A DNA stretch of 64,000 nucleotides from Guyparkeria halophila (GCF_034479635.1 NZ_CP140153.1:1805501-1869500); one strand, 5' to 3'. Positions 41,564-49,868 are shown, counted from the stretch's first letter. The notes: a model not told the origin generated them from the sequence alone. Numbers and translations: made by a program.

Positions 41564-42228
41564 TGGCAGCGGCAGAGAAATCGCGCCTGGTCGTTCTCGC
41601 CTCCGGCAACGGCTCGAACTTCCAGGCGATCATCGATGCCTGCGAGACCGGTCGGCTGGATGCGGAGATCGTGCTGCTGGTGGTCAACCGCCCCGACGCC
41701 TACGCCCTCGAGCGCGCCGCCAGCCACGGCATCCCCAGCCGCCTGATCGACCACAAGACCTACGCCGACCGCGAGGCCTTCGACGCCGCCATGGCCGAGG
41801 CCATCGACGAGGCGCGACCCGACTGGATCATCATGGCCGGCTTCATGCGCATCCTCACCGATGGCTTCGTCGAGCATTTCCGCGGGAAACTAATCAATAT
41901 CCACCCCTCTCTGTTGCCCAAATACCCGGGCATGAACACCCACGCCCGGGCACTGGAGGCCGGCGACCTGAAGCACGGCGCGACTGTCCACTTCGTCACC
42001 CCGACCGTGGATGCCGGCCCGCCGATCGTGCAGGGCCGTCTCGAGATCCTCGACAACGACGACGTCGAGTCGCTCAAGCAACGCATCCATGGCGTCGAGC
42101 ACCGCATCTATCCACTGGCGATCGACTGGCTGGTGAAGGGCAAGATCGACTTCGACGGGGCGGCTACGCAGACCAGCCCGGCCGTGGTCGATGCCTCCGG
42201 CGCACTGATCGTCCCGCCGAGCCCGTAG
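41563..42228 (+). CDS. purN: Phosphoribosylglycinamide formyltransferase (PurN)
   Basis: PurN transfers a formyl group from 10-formyl-tetrahydrofolate to GAR, step three of purine synthesis. The 221-aa protein has VVLASGNGSNFQAIID, INIHPSLLPKYPG with the catalytic Asn-His, and HFVTPTVDAGPPIVQ containing the essential Asp. It is translationally coupled to purM. A REP-like element follows. Confidence 0.96.
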   Translation: MAAAEKSRLVVLASGNGSNFQAIIDACETGRLDAEIVLLVVNRPDAYALERAASHGIPSRLIDHKTYADREAFDAAMAEAIDEARPDWIIMAGFMRILTDGFVEHFRGKLINIHPSLLPKYPGMNTHARALEAGDLKHGATVHFVTPTVDAGPPIVQGRLEILDNDDVESLKQRIHGVEHRIYPLAIDWLVKGKIDFDGAATQTSPAVVDASGALIVPPSP

Positions 42229-42257
42229 GCGACACAGAAAACAGAAAACCACACCCC

Positions 42258-42380
42258 CTGTGGGAGCTTGCCTTGCAAGCGAATCGCGACGACAGGCGCG
42301 AGTCCCGGTTTAACGACACGATAGATATCCGCGGGCGCGGCCGCTAAAGCGGCCTTCGCGAGCGAGGCTCGCTCCCACAG
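42258..42380. repeat. REP-like palindrome, family B copy 1
   Basis: A 123-bp inverted repeat starts CTGTGGGAGCTTGCCTTGCA and ends GAGGCTCGCTCCCACAG. It sits in the convergent gap between purN and the gene at 42391. Two related copies lie at 44.8 and 53.4 kb. Confidence 0.8.
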
Positions 42381-42390
42381 TGTGGCATTC

Positions 42391-42786
42391 TCAGCGCCCT
42401 GCCCGGCCGACCAACCACGGCATCGCCGCCATCAGGAGCAAGCTGAGCGCGTAGGCCATGCCGGCCACCGGGTCACGTCCAGCCAGGTACTCCGCCAGCG
42501 TCAGTCCACGCAGCCCGAGCACGAGAGTGATCTCCGCCAGCAGCAGCCACCCCACGGCCAGGAACCCCACAACGACGCGCGGGGGCATCCTCGTCGGCAA
42601 TGCAAAGCGACGCACCGTCCAGCGGGCGGCCAGCACGACCACCACCAGCATCAGAGGCATCTCGACCAGCTCTGCGACACGCGTACCCAGCCACGGGGTC
42701 AGCCACAGCTCCCGCAGTACACCGAGGAAAAATCCCGCGGCGAATACCCACAGGAAATACGCCGTCCCGGCACTGAGCACCTTCAT
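42391..42786 (-). CDS. Small four-helix membrane protein, unknown
   Basis: A 131-aa, highly hydrophobic protein with four likely membrane helices (about residues 5-27, 40-57, 70-90 and 105-125). I recognise no family. AGGAG lies 7 bp before the ATG, which supports it as a real gene. It follows the YdcH-like gene on the same strand, but a terminator separates the two. Confidence 0.6.
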   Translation of the reverse strand: MKVLSAGTAYFLWVFAAGFFLGVLRELWLTPWLGTRVAELVEMPLMLVVVVLAARWTVRRFALPTRMPPRVVVGFLAVGWLLLAEITLVLGLRGLTLAEYLAGRDPVAGMAYALSLLLMAAMPWLVGRAGR

Positions 42787-42820
42787 CGCTCTTCTCCTGG
42801 GTTACCGACCTTCCCTAAGC

Positions 42821-42855
42821 AAAAGGGCCCGCCTGAACCAGGCGGGCCCTTATCG
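42821..42855 (-). terminator. Intrinsic terminator after the YdcH-family gene
   Basis: AGGGCCCGCC and GGCGGGCCCT form a 10-bp stem 26 bp past the stop; on the minus strand TTTTGCTT follows. Confidence 0.85.
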
Positions 42856-42875
42856 TGTGCCATCCGGCGGACCGA

Positions 42876-43112
42876 TCAGCCCTTGAGCATGGCGTAGAGC
42901 TCATCCTTCAGCGCCAGGCGCTGCTTCTTGAGTTCTTCCATGTGTTCGTCGGTGACCGGCTCGTCCTGCTTTTCCAGCCGCTCGATTTCCTTGGTCAGCT
43001 CGTCGTAACGCTCGAACTGCTTGTGGAAATGATTGTCGCTGGTCTTGAGCTCATGGATGCGCTCCTTGAACTCCGGGAATTCATGCGCCAGATCGTGATG
43101 GTCTACCTGCAT
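42876..43112 (-). CDS. YdcH family protein (DUF465)
   Basis: A 78-aa, almost wholly helical protein with the DUF465 pattern HDLAHEFPEFKERIHELK and EELKKQRLALKDELYAML. It is probably a two-helix coiled coil. Function is not known. AGAGGTGA precedes the ATG. It has its own terminator and is separated from fadL by another. Confidence 0.88.
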   Translation of the reverse strand: MQVDHHDLAHEFPEFKERIHELKTSDNHFHKQFERYDELTKEIERLEKQDEPVTDEHMEELKKQRLALKDELYAMLKG

Positions 43113-43127
43113 CGGTCACCTCTGTTT

Positions 43128-43162
43128 GGGGTAAAAAGACGGGCCGGAACGCCCGGCCGTCA
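43128..43162 (-). terminator. Intrinsic terminator after fadL
   Basis: GACG and GCCGG pair with CCGGC and CGTC with one bulged base, and a T5 run follows on the minus strand, about 80 bp past the fadL stop. Confidence 0.7.
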
Positions 43163-43237
43163 CAAGCCTAGATCATAGCGCTGAATGCGACAGGCGTCTT
43201 CCCAGCAGTTCGCTCGGGAATGGCCCCACGACCCCCG

Positions 43238-44602
43238 TCAGAACCTGGCATTGACCTGCAGGCCGAGGATATCGACCTCGCCTTCGTATTGACCCTGCAA
43301 CGTGTCCGGGATGCTCGATTCCGTGGTGTTGTTGATGGTGCTGTCGTTCAGCCAGATATGCGTGTAACCGACATCCACCGACCACTGCTGGTTGATCGCG
43401 TAACCAAGCCCGATCGATCCCCAGGTGCGATCGGCATCCGGCAGGCGAGCGGTGCGAAATTCGGCGCTGGGCACCGGCGTCGGATCGTAGGCCGCGCCGG
43501 CACGCAGGGTCCAGCGCGGCGCGAACTGCCACTCACCGCCCAACGCCACCCGTAGGGTGTCGTCCCAGTTCTCGGTCGTGATGGATTCGCGACCACCGCT
43601 CTGTTCAACCTTGAGCTCTTCGAAGCTCGACCAACCGGTCCAGAGCAGGCCGAGCGAGCCGGTCACGGTATCCGTGAACTGATGGGTCACACTCGCCGAC
43701 AGGCTGGCGGGCAAGTCCAAGCCGGCCGAGGCGGGGCTGTCGGCAAAGGCTGGATTGGCAGCAAGATCGGTGGGCATCGTGTAATCCGCGTCACCTTTGA
43801 GCTTGTGATCGATGCCGGAGTGATAACTCACGCCGAGCCGCGTGCGGTCGGTCGGCTGCCACAGGGCGCCGATGGTATAGCCGACGGACCAATCATCTCC
43901 CTCGATCTCAACACGACCATCGCTGGATGGCTGACCAGGAATTAACCCATCATTAGCGCAAGCGATGCCGGCAGTTGTCGCATCTAGCCCTTGAGCAATG
44001 CCTCCACCCACACAAGCCGCCCCGCCATCGATGGCGGAGGTCAGCTTCGCCTCGGCACGCTGGATATTGATCGCACCGCCAACGGTCCACTCGGGAGTGA
44101 GGTCAAAGCTGATCGACGGGCTGATATCGATCACCTCGATGTGGCTTTCAACACCGTGATAACGCCCCAGCCACTCCTTGTCATATTCCGTTGCCAGGCC
44201 GAACGGCACGGTCAGCGCCACCCCGACACGGGTCCGCTCGTTCAACTGATGAACCATCGAGGCATTCGGGATTGCGGCGGCGTCACCGGCATCCCCGCCG
44301 AGTCCGCCGACAGTCGGACCGAAGGCACTCCGTGAACTCGCCCCGGCCTGCAATTCGAACGACGGGCGAATGTAGGCGAGGCCACCCGAAACAGCGGTTC
44401 CCTCGATCTGCGTCATTGCCGCCGGGTTGCCGATCATGCCGCTGGCCTGGCCGTTGCCGGTGGCAAGGTTGGCGTAGGCTTGGCCCAGATCGGTGGCGTT
44501 CTTTTCCATCAACGCAAAGCCGGCGGCTTGCGCCTGGCCGGCCAGCGCGGCCATCGACAGCGACACGGCAGTCGCCAGGGTGGTCTTGTGGATGCGGTTC
44601 AC
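43238..44602 (-). CDS. fadL: Outer membrane long-chain fatty acid transporter (FadL/OmpP1/TodX family)
   Basis: A 454-aa outer-membrane barrel with a signal peptide cut after AQA, then GFALMEKNATDLGQAYAN. This is the N-terminal hatch opening of FadL-type proteins, with NPAAMTQIEGT after it. It ends in a Phe, as barrel proteins do. FadL proteins let long-chain fatty acids or other hydrophobic compounds diffuse laterally into the cell. The start codon is GTG. The acyl-CoA ligase gene next in line on the same strand suggests uptake followed by activation. Confidence 0.92.
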   Translation of the reverse strand: MNRIHKTTLATAVSLSMAALAGQAQAAGFALMEKNATDLGQAYANLATGNGQASGMIGNPAAMTQIEGTAVSGGLAYIRPSFELQAGASSRSAFGPTVGGLGGDAGDAAAIPNASMVHQLNERTRVGVALTVPFGLATEYDKEWLGRYHGVESHIEVIDISPSISFDLTPEWTVGGAINIQRAEAKLTSAIDGGAACVGGGIAQGLDATTAGIACANDGLIPGQPSSDGRVEIEGDDWSVGYTIGALWQPTDRTRLGVSYHSGIDHKLKGDADYTMPTDLAANPAFADSPASAGLDLPASLSASVTHQFTDTVTGSLGLLWTGWSSFEELKVEQSGGRESITTENWDDTLRVALGGEWQFAPRWTLRAGAAYDPTPVPSAEFRTARLPDADRTWGSIGLGYAINQQWSVDVGYTHIWLNDSTINNTTESSIPDTLQGQYEGEVDILGLQVNARF

Positions 44603-44679
44603 GGTGGGACTCCTCTCTCTTTCCTTTGGTTTTTTCTATTTTGATTTGCGTGACTGACGGGTCGCTCCTAGCGAACCCC

Positions 44680-44756
44680 CGTCGAAGCGCTTTCAGGCGC
44701 GATGGCCAATTCTGCCCCGCTGTTGTCGCGGCAATCGCGGCTAAAGCCGCTCCTAC
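44680..44756. repeat. REP-like palindrome, family A copy 2
   Basis: About 77 bp ending in the shared CGCGGCTAAAGCCGCTCCTAC core (20 bases of it identical to the copy at 39.4 kb); the left arm is more diverged (GAAGCGCTTTCAGGCGCGA). It lies between fadL and the acyl-CoA ligase gene. Confidence 0.75.
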
Positions 44757-44800
44757 TGTGTACGCCCGACGCCTTTCGCGCGGATCCCTGGTCACGCCGG

Positions 44801-44845
44801 GACGGCCGCTGACGCGGCCTTCGCGGGCAAGGCCCGCTCCCACAG
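44801..44845. repeat. REP-like element, family B partial copy 2
   Basis: The right half only of family B: CGCGGCCTTCGCGGGCAAGG followed by CCCGCTCCCACAG. Adjacent to the family A copy at 44680. Confidence 0.65.
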
Positions 44846-44856
44846 GCTCTGGTGGT

Positions 44857-46695
44857 TTAGCGGGCGGTGAACAGAGCCTTGATGTCCTCGGCGTGTTCCT
44901 TCTCGATCAGCGGACGCTTGAGCTTCTGGGTCGGCGTCATCAGGCCGTCCTCGATGGTCCACGGCTCGGTAAGGATCTTCACGCGACGGATCTGCGCATA
45001 GCCCGGAAAGTCTTCCAGGCGGGCATTCACGCGCTTGAGCACCAGTCGCTCGACGAAGCGGTCGGTCAGCGTTTCCGGCTCCTCGGGGTCGAAGTCGAAC
45101 TCGCGCATCAACCCGGTGAAGGTCTCCGGCTCGACCACCACCAGGGCGGCCAGTTGATGCTGCCCCTCGCCGAGTACCAGCACCTGGTCGACCAATGGGT
45201 CGAGAGCGATGGCGGATTCCATGGCCGCCGGCGGCACCTTCTCGCCGTTGGCCATCACGATGATGTCCTTGAGCCGACCGGTGATGCGGATGTGACCGTC
45301 CGCGTCGATCGCCGCCTGGTCGCCGGTATGCAGCCAGCCCTGCTCGTCGATCGCCGCGCCGGTGGCCTCCTGGTTCTTCCAGTAGCCCTGCATCACCCCG
45401 GCGCCCTTGACCAGCAGCTCGTCGTGCTCGCCCAGGCGCACCTCCACCCCGTCGAGCACCGTGCCGATGGTTTCGGGACGGTTGTCCTCGGGGCGATTGA
45501 CCGACACCACCGGGCTGGCCTCGGTCAGGCCGTAGCCCTGCAGCACCGGCACGCCGATGCCGGTGAAGACCGTTGCCAACTCCGGCGACAGCGGCGCCCC
45601 GCCACAGATGGCGTAACGCAGCCGGCCACCCAGTCGCTCGCGCAGCTTCGCGGCCACCAACCGGTCGAACAGCGGCCAGAAGGCGGCCTTCAGGGCACTG
45701 CCGTCGCGGCCCTGTGCCCGCTCGAATCGGGCCGAGCCCACCGCAACGGTGCGCTCGAACAGTTTCTGCGCGAACGCGCCCTTCTTCTTCAGCGCCACAC
45801 CGATGCGGTCGTAGACCCGCTCGTAGACGCGCGGCACCGAAATCAGCAGGGTCGGCTTGATGATGCCCAGATCCTCGCCCAGCTGCTGCGCCGAGCGGGC
45901 GAAGGCGACCGTCGAGCCGCAGATCATGGGCAGGTAATAGCCGCCGGTACGCTCAAGGGTGTGCGACAGCGGCAGGAAGGAGAGAAACAGGTCGTCGCCG
46001 GTGATCGAGGCGACCTTCGAGCAGGCGAAGGCGTTCTCCAGCATGTTGCTGTGCGTGAGCATCACGCCCTTGGCCCGCCCGGCCGTCCCGGAGGTATAGA
46101 CGATCGAGGCGAGCGTCTGGCCGTCGGCCTCCAAACGCTCCGGCTCGCCACGCGCGCCGAAGGTCCAGTCGGCAAACGACTCCAGGTGCTTGTCCTTGGC
46201 GCCGTCCTCGGCATCCACCGGCGCCAGGGTAACGATGCGCTTGAGGGACTCGAAGCCATCAGTCACCGCCTCGAGCCCGCGCCACTGGCGCCGACCGTCG
46301 ACCACCAGCAGCCGCGCCTCGGTCTCCTTGATAATCTTCGCCACGTTCTGTGGCCGGTCGTCCGTGTACAGCGGCACCGTCACCAGCCCCAGGCCGAGTG
46401 CCGCCTGATCGAACAACACCCACTCGCGAGCGTTCTTGAGCATCATCGCGATGCGATCGCCGGGCTTGAGATCGTCACGCTTCATCGCCGCCTGGATGCG
46501 CCCCACCTCATAGGCCATGTCGGCCCAGGTGGTATCGATCCAGTCCTGGCAACCGGGATCGTATTGCCGGTAGGCGATGGCATCGGGCGTGCGCTCGACG
46601 CGCTCGAAAAAAAGCCCGCTCAGGTTGACGGCCTGGGCAGGCGTGACGCGGTGATCCGCCAAGTGACTGGCGTGGGTCGGGTTGGGCGAGGACAT
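44857..46695 (-). CDS. Long-chain acyl-CoA ligase (AMP-dependent synthetase)
   Basis: A 612-aa adenylate-forming enzyme of the long FadD15/FAA type. It has SIVYTSGTAGRAKGVMLTH (P-loop, near residue 180), GYGLTEASPVVSVN, and GRLKDIIVMANGEKVPP with the hinge and catalytic Lys region. It activates fatty acids to acyl-CoA at the inner membrane. I use the ATG at 46695 with GGAGG 8 bp upstream; a TTG one codon earlier is also open. The pairing with FadL supports a role on imported fatty acids. Confidence 0.9.
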   Translation of the reverse strand: MSSPNPTHASHLADHRVTPAQAVNLSGLFFERVERTPDAIAYRQYDPGCQDWIDTTWADMAYEVGRIQAAMKRDDLKPGDRIAMMLKNAREWVLFDQAALGLGLVTVPLYTDDRPQNVAKIIKETEARLLVVDGRRQWRGLEAVTDGFESLKRIVTLAPVDAEDGAKDKHLESFADWTFGARGEPERLEADGQTLASIVYTSGTAGRAKGVMLTHSNMLENAFACSKVASITGDDLFLSFLPLSHTLERTGGYYLPMICGSTVAFARSAQQLGEDLGIIKPTLLISVPRVYERVYDRIGVALKKKGAFAQKLFERTVAVGSARFERAQGRDGSALKAAFWPLFDRLVAAKLRERLGGRLRYAICGGAPLSPELATVFTGIGVPVLQGYGLTEASPVVSVNRPEDNRPETIGTVLDGVEVRLGEHDELLVKGAGVMQGYWKNQEATGAAIDEQGWLHTGDQAAIDADGHIRITGRLKDIIVMANGEKVPPAAMESAIALDPLVDQVLVLGEGQHQLAALVVVEPETFTGLMREFDFDPEEPETLTDRFVERLVLKRVNARLEDFPGYAQIRRVKILTEPWTIEDGLMTPTQKLKRPLIEKEHAEDIKALFTAR

Positions 46696-46870
46696 CAATT
46701 TCCTCCGGGTGACATTCCTATGACTCGCCGGAGTGTATCAGTGACGATACACGAGGTAACGGCATAGAGTTTTATGGGGCATCAAGCCGCAAAAGCCTGT
46801 TGCAAGGCCATTTATCACCTAGCCCAAGGACTGGGAGACACGGTGGTGGTCTAACGCGGGAGGGGTTTCG

Positions 46871-46931
46871 CACGCCGGCCGTGAGACTAGCCGTAAGGGG
46901 GTGGAACCTTCGTTTTCCGCCATGCGGTGAC
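46871..46931. repeat. Degenerate repeat copy flanking higBA (left)
   Basis: CGCCGGCCGTGAG at 46873 begins a stretch that matches 47928-47983 with few changes, in the same orientation: both continue through AAGGGG, ACCTTCGTT and a CCGCC(A/G)TGCGG block. The two copies flank the higBA pair. The rest of the 259-bp gap beside the acyl-CoA ligase gene holds its promoter region and nothing else I can name. Confidence 0.6.
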
Positions 46932-46957
46932 CTAATGCTGAGGCCTTTAAGACGGCA

Positions 46958-47260
46958 TCAGGTGGCGACCGGGACGATCTCCTGAGTCAGGCTGTCGCCA
47001 CGCTCGATTTCGGCCCGACGTAATTCGTATTCCATCTGCAGGTTCAGCCAGAACCTCGCCGTCGTGCCGAAGTACTGCGCCAGACGCAATGCCGTGTCCG
47101 CCGTCACACCCCGGCGCTCCAGCACGATGTCGTTGATGCGGCTGGGCTGCACCTTCAGGGCCTTGGCCAGTGCATTGGCGCTCAGCTCCATCTGCTCGAG
47201 GTAGTCCTCGCGCAAGATCTCGCCCGGGTGGACCGGGCGCATGCCGTTCTTGATTGTCAT
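46958..47260 (-). CDS. higA: HigA family addiction module antitoxin
   Basis: A 100-aa HTH_XRE antitoxin with MRPVHPGEILREDYLEQMEL near the start, the hallmark of HigA, and a helix-turn-helix at about residues 24-60 (ALAKALKVQPSRINDIVLE). It ends in a helical tail. HigA binds and silences HigB and represses the operon. GGAGGGTGAG lies just before the ATG at 47260. It is 20 bp downstream of higB, in the toxin-first order typical of this family. Confidence 0.92.
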   Translation of the reverse strand: MTIKNGMRPVHPGEILREDYLEQMELSANALAKALKVQPSRINDIVLERRGVTADTALRLAQYFGTTARFWLNLQMEYELRRAEIERGDSLTQEIVPVAT

Positions 47261-47280
47261 CAGCTCACCCTCCTTCACGT

Positions 47281-47559
47281 TCAGTGATAATCCACCAGTT
47301 CGACGTCTTCCGGTCCGCGGTCCGTCCAGCGGAAGCACAGACGCCACTGGGCGTTGACCCGGATGCTGTGATGACCGGCCCGGTCGCCGCTAAGCGTTTC
47401 CAGCCGATTGCCCGGCGGCGAGGCCAGGTCCTCCAGTGCCTCCGCTGCGTGAAGCTGAGCCAGCTTGCGTTCGACGATCCGCCGGATATCCGACCAGCGG
47501 CGGGATCGGCCGGTCTCGAACAGCGTCTGCGTGTCCTTGCAGCGGAAGCTCCTGATCAT
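47281..47559 (-). CDS. higB: HigB family toxin (RelE superfamily)
   Basis: A 92-aa ribosome-dependent mRNA interferase of the HigB/RelE fold. It starts MIRSFRCKDTQTLFETGRSR, contains RKLAQLHAAEALEDL, and ends NAQWRLCFRWTDRGPEDVEL, all typical for the type II HigB that pairs with this HigA. I start it at the ATG at 47559. A palindrome overlapping its promoter region is a likely HigA operator. Confidence 0.92.
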   Translation of the reverse strand: MIRSFRCKDTQTLFETGRSRRWSDIRRIVERKLAQLHAAEALEDLASPPGNRLETLSGDRAGHHSIRVNAQWRLCFRWTDRGPEDVELVDYH

Positions 47560-47572
47560 GGTTTCGAGAATA

Positions 47573-47587
47573 TACCGTTTATCGGTA
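47573..47587. promoter_or_regulatory. Candidate HigA operator
   Basis: TACCG and CGGTA form a 5-bp inverted repeat around a TTTAT spacer, 13 bp upstream of the higB ATG. Its position and AT-rich core fit a HigA binding site; this is inference. Confidence 0.5.
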
Positions 47588-47737
47588 AGCGGCAAACTAC
47601 TCGTTTAAAACCTACGACCAGACCCAACCTGCCGTGGTACTGAACTCTGAGAAATGTCCAGACGTTGGGAGACGTGTTTCGCACGCAGGTTGCGTGTTGA
47701 GGCACAGATCAGACGCGGCGCGCTGCGTGCGAGGATT

Positions 47738-48291
47738 TTTCTTGCTTGTCCAAGAAAACACCCCAAAAGAAGGACACCCCACGGCTTAGCCCTTCGGGCC
47801 TTCGAGGCCGGACTTACGTCCGACCTCGAAGCCTCACGACCAGCGGCTGACTCGGGGCCGGCTCGACGCGACGTCGTGTCGCGCTGAGCCTCGGAGCGAC
47901 ATCCCTGTCGCTCCGACCCCGGCCACCCGCCGGCCGTGAGGCAAGCCGAAAGGGGAGAAACCTTCGTTGACCGCCGTGCGGCACGATTGCCACCGAAGCC
48001 TCTCCTGCCATTCGAACCCCAACAGCCCAAAGACAACTCGCCGATTGAGTGTGCCTAAAAATTTCAAACGAAGGGTGAGCCCCCTTACGCCTTGCCTCGC
48101 GAGCGGGGAATCGCAGGGTCGGGCCGCCAAGGACGGCGGCCCGAGGTTCGCCGCGACAGGACGTCGCGTCGAACCGACCCGTCCGCGATTGCCCGTTCGC
48201 GAGGCTGATCGCGGCAGCGATCAGGCCCGCAGGGCCAAGGCGTCGGGGTGTCCTTCTTTTCGTCGGTTTTCTTGGACAAGCAAGAAAACCG
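47738..48291. repeat. Long inverted-repeat element beside higBA
   Basis: The arms at about 47738-47805 and 48225-48291 are inverted copies sharing TTTTCTTGCTTGTCCAAGAA (itself a hairpin) and AAAAGAAGGACACCCC. The 420 bp between them hold further palindromic bits and a copy of the repeat at 46871. Frames across it give only Arg-rich, low-complexity protein, so I call no gene in the 884 bp between higB and the gene at 48444. It has the look of a MITE or decayed mobile element; no transposase is present. Confidence 0.65.
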
Positions 48292-48443
48292 ACTCGCGCG
48301 CCGGGCACCACGGGTGCATCGGTGCCCCTCACGCAAACAGCGCGTGAAATCAATCCACCAGCCGACCGACCAAAGGGCCCATCACGCTTACCTCCTACTA
48401 CCCCGCCTCAAATAAAGCAGTCCAAGGCCGATACTGCAGCCCG

Positions 48444-48884
48444 TCAGCCAAAAAACTGCCAAAGAATGATCGGAACAACAAAGAGGATTAGATAAGGAAG
48501 CCAGAACAAAAATCTATTCACAGAAAAAAGGCTTCTTAGATCACTCATACGGGGGGCATCAAGATCTGTCCCCACACTATCTGGGAAGACAGGCCTGTCA
48601 TCATGCGCAATGAAGCCATTAATCGTGCGCTCGATCTCAAGCGATTTGTTTATTATTTGATCTTGGAGACACCGGAACCCTGATTCCAGCATCAGAAAAA
48701 TAAGAGACAAAAATGAAGCCACTAAAAAAACATAACTCTCTCCAGAAGTAAATCCATAGGAAATAATCCCAGCAGAGACCGTAAAACAAACCGACTTAAT
48801 CTTCCATGCAGCGCCACCCATATCTCGTATGAGGTCCTGATAAACGCTCCAAGCCTTCAAGGCAATTTCAAGATCATCCTTCAT
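48444..48884 (-). CDS. Three-helix membrane protein, unknown (cassette gene 3)
   Basis: A 146-aa protein with membrane helices at about residues 31-47, 50-67 and 125-145, and a soluble charged segment of about 55 residues between helices two and three. Base composition is clearly more AT-rich than its neighbours, with AT-ending codons. The start overlaps the stop of the upstream gene by 4 bp. No family is recognised with confidence; its two close N-terminal helices and cytosolic insert recall SLATT-type membrane effectors that pair with nucleotidyltransferases in anti-phage islands. That link is inference. Confidence 0.7.
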   Translation of the reverse strand: MKDDLEIALKAWSVYQDLIRDMGGAAWKIKSVCFTVSAGIISYGFTSGESYVFLVASFLSLIFLMLESGFRCLQDQIINKSLEIERTINGFIAHDDRPVFPDSVGTDLDAPRMSDLRSLFSVNRFLFWLPYLILFVVPIILWQFFG

Positions 48885-49216
48885 GGCGACAAAGTGCCTA
48901 GGAAATTACCGATATAACAGGATGCAAAAGTGTCTATATCAAGGTTATGATCGCGGTAATCTTTTGACATCAGCATTTCTTCGTTTTTCAACATACCCAA
49001 AACGGCCTCAAGCTGAGGGGTTCTTTCGGACATCTCGTTTAAACGCTTGCGAAAATCAATATGGCTTTGGACTGGCTCATTAAACATACTCATGTGAACT
49101 TCACCGATCATGAGTTTATATGCGCCTTGCAATTTTTTCCTACCCTCGCCTGAGTCATAGTCAGCCGGATACTTAACCGCCTTTTCTAGATCAAGGAAGA
49201 CCCATTCAGAAATCAA
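48881..49216 (-). CDS. Protein of unknown function (cassette gene 2)
   Basis: A 111-aa, mostly helical, soluble protein with no membrane segment and no motif I recognise. It starts with TTG, which is well supported by AAGGAGG 5 bp upstream. It lies 10 bp after the nucleotidyltransferase gene and overlaps the membrane protein gene by 4 bp, so the three are coupled. Codon use is AT-rich, like the rest of the cassette. Confidence 0.65.
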   Translation of the reverse strand: MISEWVFLDLEKAVKYPADYDSGEGRKKLQGAYKLMIGEVHMSMFNEPVQSHIDFRKRLNEMSERTPQLEAVLGMLKNEEMLMSKDYRDHNLDIDTFASCYIGNFLGTLSP

Positions 49217-49226
49217 AACAACCTCC

Positions 49227-49853
49227 TTAAAACCTTCTCAGCCCTTTCCATTTTTGAGCCAAAGCTTCGAATTTTATCAAATCAGATTTTCCATATCGGC
49301 CAATTCTCTCGTAGCAATTATCAAGATGGATAAAATCCTTAGACATTTGCTCGGGAAGCCCAAATCCATACCTCAACGCAGACAGCTTATCAAACATGTA
49401 ACATTTGCGTTGCGCAAGACTGAATATTCCTATATTTTTTATCGACCTAAAAACAATAGACAAATAAGGAACGACGTTCTCTTTATAAAAAGGATACGAG
49501 TCAGCATAATTCAGAACCGAAGCATACTCCGATATCTCGCGATCGAACGAAGAAGCCACATTAAAATTGGATCTAATGCGATCCCAAACCACGTCATCCC
49601 CTTCTAAAAGCATGCCCTCGGAAAAGACGTGGAAGAGAAACAAAGAACCGATTTCGCACAATCGAACGAACTCTTCGATCGTATAATCGATGTAAGAACG
49701 ATAAGCCAAACCAGAAACCCAGGAAGGCAGCAAGGGCTGTCGCTCATGACCAACTCGAAGAATATCGACATCGCTCGTTTCACACGCGTCTCCTCGAGCA
49801 TAGGACCCAATCAACACTGTAAACTCAATGTTATGAAGGCTTAGGTTACTCAT
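49227..49853 (-). CDS. Minimal nucleotidyltransferase-domain protein (cassette gene 1)
   Basis: A 208-aa protein. The N-terminus has a polymerase-beta-type nucleotidyltransferase motif GSYARGDACETSDVDIL, giving Gly16-Ser17 and metal ligands Asp28 and Asp30, with Asp56 a likely third. Residues 95-208 form a helical domain of unknown type; I see no HEPN RxxxxH motif. Related minimal nucleotidyltransferases act as toxins, as antitoxins that AMPylate HEPN toxins, or in drug inactivation. The gene starts 15 bp after the dnaE stop and may share its transcript. It is AT-rich and looks horizontally acquired. Confidence 0.8.
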   Translation of the reverse strand: MSNLSLHNIEFTVLIGSYARGDACETSDVDILRVGHERQPLLPSWVSGLAYRSYIDYTIEEFVRLCEIGSLFLFHVFSEGMLLEGDDVVWDRIRSNFNVASSFDREISEYASVLNYADSYPFYKENVVPYLSIVFRSIKNIGIFSLAQRKCYMFDKLSALRYGFGLPEQMSKDFIHLDNCYERIGRYGKSDLIKFEALAQKWKGLRRF

Positions 49854-49868
49854 TGTAAGTAAGAGAAA

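Noticed and set aside
47814-48353. Several Arg-rich frames within the inverted-repeat element
   Set aside because: Low-complexity, no start sites with ribosome binding sequences and no homology pattern; treated as noncoding repeat.
49227-49853. Calling the nucleotidyltransferase a known aminoglycoside-modifying enzyme or CD-NTase
   Set aside because: Only the minimal GS-DxD site is recognisable; the helical second half fits neither group well enough for a firm name.
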